This document shows, piece by piece, positions 37,476 through 50,771 of a DNA stretch of 64,000 nucleotides (positions within the stretch are counted from its first letter, which is position 1; the number at the start of each line of letters is the position of its first letter). The DNA comes from Cyprinodon diabolis. Its lineage: Eukaryota > Chordata > Actinopteri > Cyprinodontiformes > Cyprinodontidae. A program made the translations under genes and the position numbers. Location of the stretch: NCBI GenBank assembly GCA_030533445.1, contig CM060068.1, positions 35,943,010-36,007,009 on the forward strand. Direction: 5' to 3'. Under the pieces are notes generated by a model. That model did not search any database, was not told the origin of the DNA, and was given only the letters and a program-made list of their open reading frames with translations.

Positions 37476-38441
37476 AACCTTTCAGACTTAGATAAGTATG
37501 GGGTATTGCAGTCAAACAAAAGAACACAAACAACCTATGTAACGTATGTATGTGTGCACAAACAAATATTTATTCATTCGCAAGCTGCAGTACATTACAT
37601 GGTGACAAGTGGCCCTCTCTCAAAAAGTTCTGGAGCTCACAGATTATCCCTGTGTTCTGAGAAAGGCTGCATCAATAATTAAATCTCCGGCCCTACTGCA
37701 GCACAGAAATTAATGAAGGGTGTGAATGAAATCAGCCACGACTCATCAAACACAGGGGAAGAGAGAAGCTTGATACTGCACACCAAACAAGAGAACCTCA
37801 CAGGGTCAGATTAATGCCTGTCCTCTGGCCTTGCTTTCATTTTAATGCTTTACTTTTTACTTGAAGTAGCTTTGTCCTTGAGTTTTGCACACATTATAGA
37901 TGAAAAAAGGGCTGAGTGTCCTCGCCTTATAGTGTCTGTTAGTTCACTCTGTCTCTGAGGAATTTCAAAATCCAACACAGATATCCACAAGAACAGATGG
38001 ATTTATTTCCCCTTGTGGTTCACTGGGACGTTCACCATCATCTCTGCTGAAGAGGGAGTTTGGACAAGGTGCCTCCTGTAAATAGGGACAAGCAGTAGTG
38101 GTTGACCTGTTGACTCTTTCAATCAGCAGGAGGAAGCTGAAGCACAGTGGCACAAAATCAGCAGCAAACAATCAAAACCAGAGTTTCCTCCATGCAGGGA
38201 GACTGCTGCTACACTTATGCTTATAGCAAAAAGTGGTGAAGCTTGTTATGGTCATTTGCAGAACTAGACATGCAGGATGGAAATGCACTTAGTTAAATAT
38301 CCAATCCTGTTTATTCTACAGAAAGAATGTAAGTTGCTCCCTTTTACAAATTAAGATGACATGTTTGAAACATACAAAATGCATTCAGATCAGAGTAACT
38401 TACTTGTAATCAGAGGTTGGTAGGGTACCTTTAAATCAGTG
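37476..38441. other. Intronic, no gene seen
   Basis: No repeat or coding exon recognised. The short ORF at 37965-38171 has no domain. Confidence 0.55.
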
Positions 38442-38817
38442 TATTCTCATTATGAGTTCGTATGAAATCGTACGAAAAGTTATGCACCGTAATTTCGTAC
38501 GTTTTGGACGTTTTTTTCTGTTGTTTGCGCATGCGCATCTGACGCACCATTCACAAATATAGAATATAAATTACAATTAGCCCTACCCCTGACCCTAACC
38601 CTAAGATATAAAACAGCAAGCAACATAGTTAGAGACATGAATAAGTGATGATTGCACCGTTTTTCCCAGTTTTACGTCCGTCCGCAGATCTGCTTTTTTT
38701 TTCTGTCTGCCAGCGCATGCGCACTGATGTGGTTTTTTTTTAGGAAAAACGTCCAAAACGTACGAAATAGTGTGCATAACTTCTCGTACGATTTTATACG
38801 AACTGATAATGAGAATA
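38442..38817. mobile_element. MITE with ~72-bp terminal inverted repeats, TA-flanked
   Basis: Left terminus tattctcattatgagttcg and right terminus cgaactgataatgagaata are inverted. The similarity extends for about 72 bp (to ggacgttttt) with only a handful of differences. TA at both ends fits a Tc1/mariner-type target. The centre has gcgcatgcgc words near each arm and a telomere-like accctgaccctaaccctaag around 38586-38605. No coding. Confidence 0.85.
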
Positions 38818-39584
38818 TGTTGATTAAATTGTACTCAAATAAGAGTAGCGCTATTTCAACATTTCTTTACTCAGCAAAAAGTTATTTAAAGTAAACCACT
38901 CAAGTGAAAGTAAAAAGAGTATTTTGTAAACAAGCTACACAAGTACTGCGTGTTGGATCATCACATCTTATTTGATGTTTAAAAAGTATACAACCACAAA
39001 TACTTTATGCGCAAGATGGTTCTTTAAAGAGAAAATACATAAAAATACAAATAAAAGGCATGTTTACAAAATAACAACTCCAGAGGAAATACTTTTACAA
39101 ATCGATACTTTTCAAAATTAAACTCCTCAAATCAATCCTTACTGTGATTAATGTGTGCGTATTTGAAGAGGGCAAAGAACTTCCATTGACAATATTGATT
39201 GTTTACTGTATGTTCGCCTGATCAATTAATAGCTATTAATACTCATTAGAGAGAGTATCAAGAAATTTTACTCAAGCAGCAGTAGTTCTTTTTTCAACAA
39301 TATTACTAAAGTGAAAGTAAGAAGTACATTACAGTAAAAGTACTCAGAAAAGTATACTTTTTTTCATATTCAGTGCTCACACCACTATCTTGGGGTTTAA
39401 TGCTTGACAGTTTTATTTTTGCTGTAGATATTTTTTATTTATTCGTTGACTACATAATTGTCTTATGTTGGTTTTGTTTGGAAAATCAAATACAGAGATG
39501 CAGTTGAGATTACCAGAATGACATTTTCATGAGATTTTAACAACGAAAACTCAGGGAAGAAGAATACTCTTGCAGACTTAATGC

Positions 39585-39776
39585 TGTTAGGGTAATTATC
39601 ATTGATGATGTGTGAGTTTATTACACCTTGGTATTGGCTGTCTGTTGCGTGTAAGAACTGATGTTTTCCACAATAGTTAATCTAATTAAGACAGTTCCTC
39701 TGTCTGGATATACAATTATAATATTCATTCTGCACGTGGCAAAGATTTGGATGTGGAATGAGAGCGGTGTCCTTCA
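39585..39776. other. Diverged duplicate sequence B, copy 1
   Basis: Aligns over its whole length, same orientation, with 60661-60848. Shared blocks include agaactgatgttttcc, tctaattaaga (tctaattagga) and the 3' block gaatgagagcggtgtccttc. It is not flanked by recognisable terminal repeats or target duplications. It could be an old transposon pair or a duplicated regulatory element. Confidence 0.7.
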
Positions 39777-40459
39777 GCAAAGTGTCATTTGATAAGGCTG
39801 GAGCCATGATGTCTGCTGATCTGCTAACGTGTATGTTGTAAAATATGACGATGTGGCAGATTGGAGATGTATAAAATGTCTTTTTAACTGTTAATCGGGG
39901 CCACTTCCTGAGGGGTGAGCCCCGAGGGGAGCAGCTGCCTTCTGTAAGCTCTAAGCAATTTCTCTCATCTGAGTAATATTACAATTTCTATTAGAATCTG
40001 TTGTAAAGTCTCCTGGTTCTTTAATAACATAACATATAAGTTATATATATAAGTGTAATTTAAAGAGTTTTTCCCGAGTGATCTCTTTTCAGGGAAAAGA
40101 ACCAGAGAGAGAAAGCTCCTAGGTGCAGACACAGAGCCTATCTTTAACAATGCAACAGATGATCTGACAGTGGAAGGGTAATACCACTAAATACTTCATA
40201 TCTGGGAATTAGATTACTGGGTAATACACGTGTGTGTAAATAAGCAGTTTAGCGCCACCTATGAGAAAGCATGATTATAAGACATTCAGAGAGGATACTG
40301 AGTAAATTAGGGCACAGAAAATAAACGCTTGAATAACCAGAAATTTAAATTAAAAAAACATCCTGACAAAAATGTCTAAATTAATTTGAAAAGCTGACAA
40401 TTATATAATTTTTGAATTATGGTTGTATGCTCTGATTATATGCATGTTGGAAACAAGAT
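39777..40459. other. Intronic, no gene seen
   Basis: Contains gtgagccccgagggg near 39916 and AT-rich sequence; nothing recognised. Confidence 0.55.
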
Positions 40460-40827
40460 TTAACCTCTTAAAACAAATTCCACCGGTAAAATTTTTACCA
40501 GCATTTGTGGTTGACAAGATGTAGAACAAATATTAATACAATAAAACTTGCCCTTTCTCAAAAATAGCTTTATTACTGCTGTTCAAAAAAGACCTTTCAT
40601 ATCTGAGAATAAAAAAACAACAACTTTGAGTCATGTTTGAACTGATGCATGTTGGTCTGTGTTCTACTCACCCAGTTTTAATTTACATATTAGGAAACTA
40701 GAAGGTGTTTGCTTTCAAATAATGTATTGCACATGTAATTTGGGCTTACAGTTCCTAAGTTCTTTTCCATTTAGGTATGCAAAATAGGCGAGGATTACCC
40801 AAAATAAGGTGGATGTTAAGTGGTTAA
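40460..40827. mobile_element. TTAA-flanked DNA element, copy 2
   Basis: TTAA at 40460-40463 and 40824-40827 with inverted termini ttaacctcttaa and (reverse complement) ttaaccacttaaca. The body matches 25556-26000 closely (ggtaaaatttttaccagca, attactgctgttcaaaaaag, aatgtattgcacatg). It lacks the palindromic block and the adjacent segment of copy 1, so the two copies differ by an internal deletion or insertion. No transposase. Confidence 0.75.
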
Positions 40828-41516
40828 ATAAATAAAGACTGGTTGGTTCGTTATCATGTCGGTTACGGCTTAGCAGTAAAAAAGTTTACAAAACAGTTTG
40901 ATCTTGTAGTAACATTCAATACCTTTAAGGAAATTACAATTTTGTTCAGGTCATACCGCATAATATGCAATTTCCCATGTTGCAAAGAAATGAACAAAAA
41001 GGACAAAAGATATTGTGGAAATTCTCTGTTTTGCAACAACAGCAGCATAACTTCACTGTCATGACAATGGCTAAAAAAAACAACAACACTTCTTTTAAGC
41101 TGTTGTTGCTGTTTTCAATTCTTTCATTACTTATTTCAGTATTTTTTTTACTGTCCCTCATTTTTTCTCTCACCCTGCTGAATTTTCATTTGCTAATTTT
41201 CACTTCTGTTCTGGAAGAAAAACAATCAACAGGAGCAGAAAACAGATGGGCAGTACAGCTTAAGGTAAACGCAGAAAAAATAACAGACTTCTTCAGGTAC
41301 ACTTACTGCACGGTGTCAGAAATCACCCCATATGGGAATGTTATTTTCTTTGTAAACAGAACAAAAAAAGCTTTACCTAGAAAAAACAGCAGGCAAAAAA
41401 ACAACTTTGCTGTAAAGGTTTAAATATTCTTTCCCGAATATTAAACCAATTAGCAACTTTGCTTTAGTGTAGTGGACAGTTTTTTAGTTAAAGAGATCAG
41501 AGTGGAACCACTTAGG
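40828..41516. other. Intronic; 152-residue ORF judged non-coding
   Basis: The plus ORF 40965-41423 has a Leu/Phe-rich stretch that resembles a membrane segment, but the sequence is AT-rich low complexity with overlapping ORFs on the other strand. There is no recognisable family. Confidence 0.5.
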
Positions 41517-41605
41517 GCAGGTGTCTGCAACCTGTGGCTCCAGAGTCACAAGAGGCTGTTTGGAGCCCCTATAAAGGCTAAAGGTTTTAAATATGGTATA
41601 TGGTT
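41517..41605 (+). repeat. Fragment of a dispersed hAT-type repeat
   Basis: The words gtgtctgcaacctgtggctc, agagtcacaagaggctgttt and ggagccccta resemble a common fish repeat built around ctgcaacctgcggctc...ccgcatgcggctctttgg. Fragment only. Confidence 0.4.
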
Positions 41606-44600
41606 TAAGGCTTTAGCAGGTTTTTAATATTTTATGCTAATTGTACTTGTTTTTATTGTCATTGCATTGGATTTTTTTTTAACATCATTTTCCACAAATA
41701 TCAGCATCCAATCAAAGAAAATCCATGTATTTGTCATTTTTCCCTATTAAAAAAAAACTTAAAATACAAATAAATATTTAAAAAAAACATCTAAACCACT
41801 TACTTTGCTGGACTCTGGGCGAAATGGCTATATGGATTTCAAAGGTTACAGCCTCCCTGACCTGACACGTATCTTCTTCCATGCTCTGTGGGAGCCGGAT
41901 CCCAGAACTCAGCTGAAACAACTCTGAACGCAAACACTGCTTTAAGGACAAATCCCAAGACCCAAAAACAGTGGGTTCACTAGCATTCACTAGCATTTCC
42001 CAGCTAAAAAAGAAGTCTCCCACTAGAAAAAATACGTTGGAATCAAAACAGAGGTGACCTTAGAAACAAGCAGGCCTAAAAAGTCAGAAACCTTCATACC
42101 AAAGAGTTGCTGGATGGTTTTTCATTTCCTGCACCCCATTAAAACCCCCATCCAACCCTACATTCTGAGAAAGGGCAAGGCAGTCAGATGAGAATTTGTG
42201 CCCTATTACATGCAACATTGCGATCCAACAGCAACACACATGACAGATCAGAGACAACAGTCAGAAGTCACACTGGACTGTTCTCACTGAACATAAAGAA
42301 TGTCTTTCTGACCTCTTTCTCTTTTTTTTTTGTCTTACAGTGGTCAGAGATCTCTGATTGGATGCCTGGATGAAGAAAAAGACTGCCCATGTTTTGATGT
42401 AAATCTCACTGCTGAAAGGAAGCGAGCGGCATAATGAACAACCACTGACAGGCGTGAACCTGACAGAAATTCAACAACAGTTCCACTTAGGAGCAACACT
42501 TCTTGCTGCAGGGGAATGTCAAACAGTGAATAACCCTTTTGATTTCTTTCACCAAACGTGGAAAATAAGGTACAGTGAAGTATGCATGAAGGCGGACAGA
42601 TGGAGACAGATATGTAAGCATCCAGACTATAATACGGTGCCTACTTTCCACCTCTATGTTGCTGCTGTTGTGTCTGTATTAAGATTATCTGATGCACTGA
42701 CAAAGACATTTCTCCTCCCTCTCCCATCGCCGCCCCTCACTCCCATGCACTCACAGCTCATGCCAAGGGAAGAACAAACAAATTGTGTTTTCCTCTGTTG
42801 CTCATATTGATAAACCTACTGGAGCAAGAGCATTAAACTCTACACTTCATATAGTTGTCAATGCTGCCTTGGATTGGGCTCAGTTCCTAACAAATGATTT
42901 TTTTCTTTCTGTGCTTATATTAAGCACCTTTTTTGAATTGATTGTTTATCTTAATTTGGAAGGCAGGTTCATTTTCTTTTTCTGTCTTTGTAGAATCAGT
43001 ACTAAATGCTTTAGTAGTTGTGCGTCGGTTTGCTTATTTCAATGCTCAAAAGTTTAAAAATATGTTCTTTGCATTCTAGGAAGTCCGAGAGAAACGCTTT
43101 ATTTCTACCATCTGAAGTTATTTTATAGACATGATCTACAGGTGGCGTTAAGCATAAACGTTTCAACTTGCATAAAGCCAAACTTTTATTGTTCTCTATG
43201 GAGCAATGCATAAAACATGCAAAAACAGTTTTTAGGATACTCTTAAGAAAGCGACATTTTTATCGAAGGTGTTTTGATGACCGCTGTGCATTAAAATTTG
43301 GTTCAGCAGCTTTGCACACCAAAGCAGGTCTTTTTGGTGGTCTAATTCTAACATTTTGCAGTTCCATATTCTAAACTTGGCTACACTAAGGACTCAGGTA
43401 TTAACCTTAAAAGATTTTAAAATTTTGCTACTAAATTTACATTTTCTGACTGATAATCTTCATTGGGGTTTGTTAATATAGTAGAATTGGGTTGCTGAAT
43501 CTGCAGTATAATAACTTCTGTAACAATTAAGTTTTACTCATCTTATATGTAAGTAGTAGAAATAGTAGCCCAGATGTTGTCTTTCATTAAGTAACATTTA
43601 TTTTAGCTGGTGCACTTAAACAGATTAAAGATTGTGTCACTTTCATACCTGTCGAGTTTTGGATTTGCAAATTCATGACATTTTGTTACATCTGCTGCGA
43701 GTTGCTTGGCTACCCAAATCTAGCTCCAGAATCCATTATATATAATGACGTATACCCAAGAAATCTAAAATAAACATTTTCAACCACTTGCAAAGTAGAA
43801 TAAAGTAATCAGATTTTAATTTGTGCTGCCAGCTCAGCTAAGAGAAGCAGATTATTGTGTTTTATAATGTAGTTTTATCATACAATAATGCAGGAAAATG
43901 ACGGGAAACTTCCAATATTGGAGGACAGCTGGAAAAAGGGGTAAAATACGGCAGTTTCCTGCTCGAAATGGGAGAGTTGACACATATGGTCACTTGTCTT
44001 AAGAAAAAGAAGTGTCACTCTTTACGGCAATCAAAAAGTGGCTATTTCAAACATAATTATAAAGGGATGTTTTTACTATAAAATATCACATACACATGTG
44101 TCATATTGGCATACAGTTTATGGGAGCAAAGAAGACAAAGACTAAAATAAAAAAAATTAAAAATAATGTTGTTTGGTAATTTATTAAAGGGTGTAAACAT
44201 TTTTGAACATTACGCAAAGTGTATGTTGAATGATTAGAAGTAGTTGTGCAAGAGATTTGAACCTAACTCAGAACATGCAGGTGCTGACCAGGATTAAGAA
44301 CCAGGTGATTTATCACATATTGAAGTGAGTCAGGGGCTTCATATGTCATTCATCACTAGTGGCAGCTTTTTTTTTTTTTTTACTTCATTATTTTGTGCCC
44401 AAAAATCAATCACTAATGCCAAAGATGCATTCAAAAAACATTTTCCAAATTGAGTAAACATATATTAAATGCTTATTGGTAATCTAAAGAATCCCAACAC
44501 TGTAAAAAATAATTCAGCTCTGATTTTAAAGGTTTAGGTGTTTTAGATTCTGAGATAGGGGTTATAAAATGCAATTTAGATTTCATGAAGTTAAATATCT

Positions 44601-45689
44601 CTTTAGTAAGGAGCAAAAATCAGACACTTTATATCAGATAACAACTTTAGCCATCCAATAGTGTATAGTTTCATGTTTCACAGTGGTTGCTTACGATGAA
44701 AATTAGAAATAAAGAATGTTTTGAAGTTGCCAAAGTGATCAGATGTTGAATCAAACTAAAAGCATTGCTGCTTGTTACAAGGAGCCATGTTGAAACCCCT
44801 GATTGTTAATCTGAAAGCTCACCCATAAATATATATATTAATACTTTTACACCTTGTTCGATTTCTCTGCAGTGGTGTTAAAAAAATACTTCTAGGACCC
44901 AGTCAAAGGATGACTACTGTCTGGATCAAACTGCATCATAACTTGGTTATTACACAGCAATCTCTTGGAGTTGATCCACCACAAACAGCAATTATGGACA
45001 GGATACAGTCTGAGAAAGATGAAAGCAAGGATGAACAGATGGAGCACATTCGGAAGAAAGAAGATGGGTGAGTATTTTATGTAAAATATCTAAAAGTTTA
45101 AAATCAGAAATTGAGGCGGAGTGAAAAAACTGACAAGATTTTAAAGATATATTTATGAAAAAAAAGTGACAGCTGATCCAACTAAGATTATAAATAAATG
45201 AAAAAAAAATTAAGTTAGAGTTAAATATATACAAGATAAAATATAAACCATGAGAAAGTTGTCTGCCGTTTGACATTCCCCAATCCCATCCCTCCCCAAC
45301 AAAGACGGAGTCAAAGTCAGATTTAAGGCAGATTTTGCTCTAAACAGGTGGATTTATATGCACCAGTTCCTCTCAACAGTAGCTTCACCAAATGTACTGC
45401 AAAACAAGTCAGGTGCCTAAGAATTTGCTAAAACATAATAAACCCTCTTGCCACAAGTAATGAGTTTAACGTGCAGCCCTCCCCCTTTCAGCGTCTCTTT
45501 ACAGGCTAAAACCATGCTACATTATCTAATTTCAGTCATTTTTTTTCTCCTTTTGTTTAATTGTATAAAGCATGTTTGCCGTCCTGCTGCATTGATTTGT
45601 GCTGGCATGTTATTTTCTTATAATACTGTTTTACTATTTGCATTTTTGGATGTCCATACTGGAAAAATGGAAATCTAGATAAGTCATAT
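41606..45689. other. Intronic, no gene seen
   Basis: Short ORFs on both strands (42188-43374 and 44992-45276) have no domain. A poly(T) tract lies near 44368-44382. No repeats recognised with confidence. Confidence 0.5.
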
Positions 45690-45945
45690 TTTCTTGAAAT
45701 AAGTGCATTTGTTCTTGGATTGAGGAGGTAAAAAAAAAAAAGTTTTGCCAATGGAACAAGACAATTTAAACTGAAACTATGAAAACACAATTGCATTGTC
45801 TTATTTCAAGTGCATGTTATCTAAATATGTTATTTTAAGAGTGAAAATGCTCATTCAATTGGCAAACTACCTCATTTACCTACTCAAATTAAGGGTAAAT
45901 ACACTTAATTTAAGACATTTTTACTTATTCTCTAGATCTCCATCG
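45690..45945. repeat. Dispersed AT-rich repeat family C, copy 1
   Basis: Shares ttgaggaggtaa, ttgccaatggaacaagacaa, attgtcttatttcaa, ttattttaagagt and ttggcaaa...catttacct in order with 60975-61200. A third, partial copy is at 47395-47575. This looks like a non-autonomous DNA element common in fish. Confidence 0.65.
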
Positions 45946-47394
45946 TCTTGAATTTATGGCCACAATGAGTATGAGATAAAATAAAATAAAAATCTTTGCA
46001 GGTGGTAAATGTGTGCTGATTCCCTTTCTTACTTTGATTTATAAAAAAAACAAATTTGCATGTATTTTAAAACTCTGAAGATCAGTCCAGTTGTGTGACA
46101 TATGGCAAGACTATTTGGCTCAGATTAATGATATCTAGCAGCAGGAATGACCCCCAAAGGAATTTGGTTTGATCAAGATATTGAGCTGGCTCAGGTCCTA
46201 AAGTAAACCCAGAAGTTACAATTAGTAAGATGTGGGTTTATTTCTGATTTGTCCTTGTTTCAGTCCCTGTTGAACTGTATCTACAGAAACATTTTAAGAA
46301 ATTCTGCAACTCTGTGCTCATGAATGATTACATCTGCAAAAAAAAAAAAAAAAATCAATATTCTATCTCTTTTTGGTAGCATTTATCAGATAAAAGAAAA
46401 TAATCCGGTGAAATAGGGAGCATGTTGTGTTATTCTGAAGTGTTTTGAAGTAGAAAGACTATAAGACTACAGTAAAGTTTGCTCATCAAAAGTTGCCATC
46501 ACTCCATTATTTCCCTCTGACAGAAACAGAATTGCTTGGAGCACACATATGGCAGAACTACCTCCGTACAATGAGAGAGAGGAAAAAAAAAACATAAGAG
46601 AAACAGATGATAGAAAACAGGGCTCTTACTTTAGCTTTCCTTTCCCACTCCCACCCATCAAACACTCGAGCTATTCTGTCCTTCCACTGTTTTCCGCCAC
46701 TCTTCCCACTCCTCTGTTTTCATCCCCCACCACTCACACATGTGCTAGCCGGCACATGCCTCCCACCACCTTCCTCCTGCCGCTCTGATTGCAGCAGAGA
46801 TCTGGCTGACCCCCACATCAGAGAGAGGGAGCACCGTCAGTGGGTGCCGCTAGGACAGTACATGTGGGTGGATTGCAATCAGGCCCACCTCCAGCAATAA
46901 TACGAGCTCCATATCCCGCAAGAAAAAGACAGAGGGGAGAGTTGAAGAAGAAAAACAAAACAATGAAAGGTGGAGAAGACGGATGCTGAACTCTAAGAGT
47001 ACACAGCAGTGTCTGATCCTCATACTGTAGTCAGCAGTACACCTGTGTACCGTAATCCCACAGTGGGGTAGCTGGGTGGCTGATAGTGCTTGTGTTTTGT
47101 AGGATGCACTGTTTGTAGAAACAGTTGTATCTTATGCATATTAGACTTTTGATAAAGCAAATTTATTCATACATTTTCATTCAGCAAAAACACAGTTTTG
47201 AAAAGGGTTCATCCATATAGCAATATTTAAAAAACAGTCACATACACAAGATTGGTGGGCTCAGACTGCAAAAACTGATAGAAAAGTGAAATAGTTCTTT
47301 AAAAAAAGTTTGTTTCCCTTCAGTTTCAGCAGGTAGACCTAAACAATATGATCTGGGAATGCAACAATTATTTTTGCCCTTAAAAATAAATTAA
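45946..47394. other. Intronic, no gene seen
   Basis: Includes a poly(A) run near 46338-46354 and a pyrimidine-rich stretch at 46630-46790 that creates overlapping ORFs without a domain. Confidence 0.5.
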
Positions 47395-47575
47395 TTTAAT
47401 ATTATTCACATAAAATAAGATAATGGACTTATTTTTATCTCATTTTTTATTTTAATTATCTTGTTCCATTGGCAAATCGTCTTAATTACCTGCTTAAAGC
47501 AAAGGAAAATACACTTATAAGAAAAATTAACATCTTTTATTTTAATTTTTCACTGCATTGCAAGAAACAATTTTC
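47395..47575. repeat. Dispersed AT-rich repeat family C, partial copy
   Basis: Contains ttatcttgttccattggcaa, atcgtcttaattacctgctt and a tail ending ttcactgcattgcaa, related to the copies at 45690 and 60975. Confidence 0.5.
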
Positions 47576-50500
47576 CAGATGGAAAATGACCAATCTTGCA
47601 GTGGTATAAAATATATTTCAGTTTCTAATCATATTTAAATATGTTTTATGTAATTAAAGAAGAACAAAAAGAGACTTTTTTGTTTAGCACTGTCTGAATA
47701 TCCAGCTGCTTTCCAGGAAATCTAAGTTTACTAAAACTCTTTGCTTTGCTGCAGTTAAGCCATAATCTTCTGTGCATCTTAGGCTATTTTTATTTATTTA
47801 TACCTTTAATTAAATTATTTTATTTGTATTGAAATGTAGAGTTTGCATAATGCAATTTGTTCCCAGTGTTCTCCAACAAAGTTTTGGGAACATTACAGTT
47901 TTTAAAAGATAACACACTACATATAAGGATTCTCAGTTAAGGTGACGTCTAAAGGGGTCAGGATTGAGAATAAATGCTTGAAACACTTAATATTTCTGAA
48001 AAATATTCTACCTTTTTCCTTCTACTACACAGTTTTGCAATCATTTGAGCTATTCTGTCACATAAAATTCCCTTAAAGAAACAGAACGCTTCTTTGGTTG
48101 TAATTGAGATAGATTGCAGAAAAGCAAAACCCTGTAAAAATACTGTTGCCAGATAATATATTAGGCAGAATTTGCTGCATAGTCAAATAAACTATGCTTG
48201 AAGATCTAGATGTCCGATATATCAGTGTTTGGCCCATATGTAACCATTTACAGCAGCATAAAGAGAGGCACACTCTTGGAAGAAAGCCTTCCAAAAACTG
48301 ACAAAAGAGTCAGAAATTGATTTGTTGAGCACTCTAATCGATTTCAAATCTTAGCAAAGAAAAGGGAGGATTTTTATATGAATTGATTATTTCAGCTACA
48401 CCCGCATCTAACAGATCTTTAGCTATAATGACTATGGATTCCTGGATTAAATGCTCATATTTTGGTCAATTTGTCTTCCAATCATTGATGTTGTCTTTAG
48501 CAATTAAATGCATTAGCACAAGCTATTTTCACATGTAGATTTGACAGTAAGGTTTTTAACATAGGGGTGTGGTTACTGAGCACTGAGAGGACTGCTGTGT
48601 CCGATACAGCCCTTAAATAAAAACCCTATGGCGGAGCACAGAGAAAGCTTGTCAGTTGCCTCACACAGCTCACTAATATTCACTCCCATCTCTTGTTTGT
48701 CCCACTCTCTGCTCTGAAGCCAGTGTGGGTTTTACCCGCCAGTCCTCTCAGTCAGTGCTTGTCCTCATCATTCCTTTCTCACCTGTTATTTTCCCTGTCT
48801 TTCTTTCTCTGGCAGCGACCCACCTTTTCATCCGTGCTGCTTCTCCCTCATCTCCCCTCCCCTTCCTCTTGCTCTTTTTCTTCCGCTGATTGCCTACGCA
48901 TTCATTCTTCTACGCCTGCCTGCTCACTAATGGCAGAGGCAGGTGTTCTCCCAGGTGCCTGAACAGAATGGTCTGGGCTGAGCTTTTAAAAGCCCTGGCA
49001 TCAGCACCTCGTCGGAACATCCCTACCCCCCTTATCTACCGTCCTCTGCAGAATCGACTATCTTCAAAACGCTTTGTCACCGCGAAATTGCAAAATGCAT
49101 TGTTGACCTCCCCCCACACTGGAAAAGGAAAATAAATATACTGAGAGAACACTGTTCATTTCTTGTTCTGACACAAAAAAGTCCAACCTGATTCAGGTTG
49201 GAGAGCAACTGGCTCCATTATTAATAACATGCAAACAGTGTAAAGACCAAAAGAATAAAATGCTCTCTTTAATAGGATCACACTTAAAGAAACATGACAC
49301 AGCAGTGTTTGGTTACAGGTGACGACCGTGGCCTAGTTAGAGACTTTAGGGAAGGAAGATGAATGAAAGCAGCATTGTGATCCCACTGCAGGACGACAAT
49401 CCTTACTGGTTTGCTTTTCAATCAATCAGCAGGTAATGTGCGAGCACCCTCAGTGTGACTTTCACCAGGACGTATTGGAATACCTTCATTTCATCGTAAT
49501 GACAGTGATGCTTTACTGTAAGCCCCACAGGGACAGCTCCATTTCTACAACTACTATGTTTAACTGGTCTGTGCAGTACAATTAAAGCATTCTTTTTTTC
49601 TAGTTGATATAATTCTGAGTGTGCATATGTACGAGTAATACTTTGATATTATGTTGATATATTCCAATATTGACTTTATTGATTCAAATGTTAATAACAA
49701 AGCGATGGAGAGGTTGATGGTTGAGAAAAAAACAGCTTCACCCTCTTCACTGAAGTTAAAATGTCTAAGACCCACGCTATATCCTTGTTACATTTAACAC
49801 AGCTGAAATGTTTTAAAACAAACAAGCATTAGGAACATTTTTACACCATTCCAACAGTATGTGGATAAAAAAAAAATAAAACCACCTGAGAACTGCCAAC
49901 CAGAGGACCACCAAGTAAGCAAGGTCAAAGCTCCTCCATCTTGAATAGAAAAAGGCAAAGCTAATTTCAGACTTCATTGGTGTTCTTGCTCTGTTGTTAA
50001 GAGTCATGGCAGGGCTCTATGGAGCTTTCTTTAGCTATAAAGCGGCCCACCTTGAAGACATTTGACTAAAAAATAAACCCTGACACCCTGCAGGATCATC
50101 TAAACAAACTCATCTTTGGATGTTAAGCTGTGTACCTTGAAGAAATTTAATTGAAACAGAAAGCCAGAAACAAAAAAAAGACATGCCTAAATGTAGTTAG
50201 GATACATCTAACACGATGCATGGACAGCCATTGTAAAGTAAGTCACCACAAATCCACATTTTCCACTTTTATCACTATCCTCCATGTAAAAAGAGTGAAT
50301 GAGAGTCATGAAAGTAAAATGCAATTCAGCTGTTAAAAAAAAAAAATTACAGAGGGATGTTGAATTGCTCATTTTCTTTACTTGGAAGTTATGATAAAAC
50401 AATAGATATTGGAGTCATTATTTACTTGTGATTAAAGGCAGCTGTTTACTAGCCAAGTATGTGCAATCGTCCACAAGCTTTTATATATAACAGGTTCCAA

Positions 50501-50771
50501 CCTTTTAATCAGTGAAACTGAAATAAAATCAGGCAAACGTTAACATTGCCCTCCTTTAGATTTCCTCCAAAGAATTTTTATAGAGCCTCTTCCTGCCTTG
50601 CAGAAACATCTGATAACATTTATTTAAATAGACAAACTCAGTTTAGTAAACCCCAGTTTAAGGTTGTATGATTTCATACAAAGGTTCAGTTGCAAAGTTG
50701 ATAAAGATCTAGAAATTCCTAAAAATACTGTAAATTCAAGAAAATATAATCCAAAATCCATAATTTAAAAC
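47576..50771. other. Intronic, no gene seen
   Basis: A pyrimidine-rich stretch (48690-48900) gives a Ser/Pro/Leu-rich ORF with no domain. The rest is ordinary intron. Confidence 0.5.

Noticed and set aside
40965..41423. 152-residue plus-strand ORF with an apparent membrane segment
   Set aside because: AT-rich low-complexity composition, overlapping ORFs on both strands, no recognisable family, no clear splice context.
48690..49135. Ser/Leu/Pro-rich ORFs resembling a secreted protein
   Set aside because: Produced by a pyrimidine-rich tract; no start context, domain or splice support.
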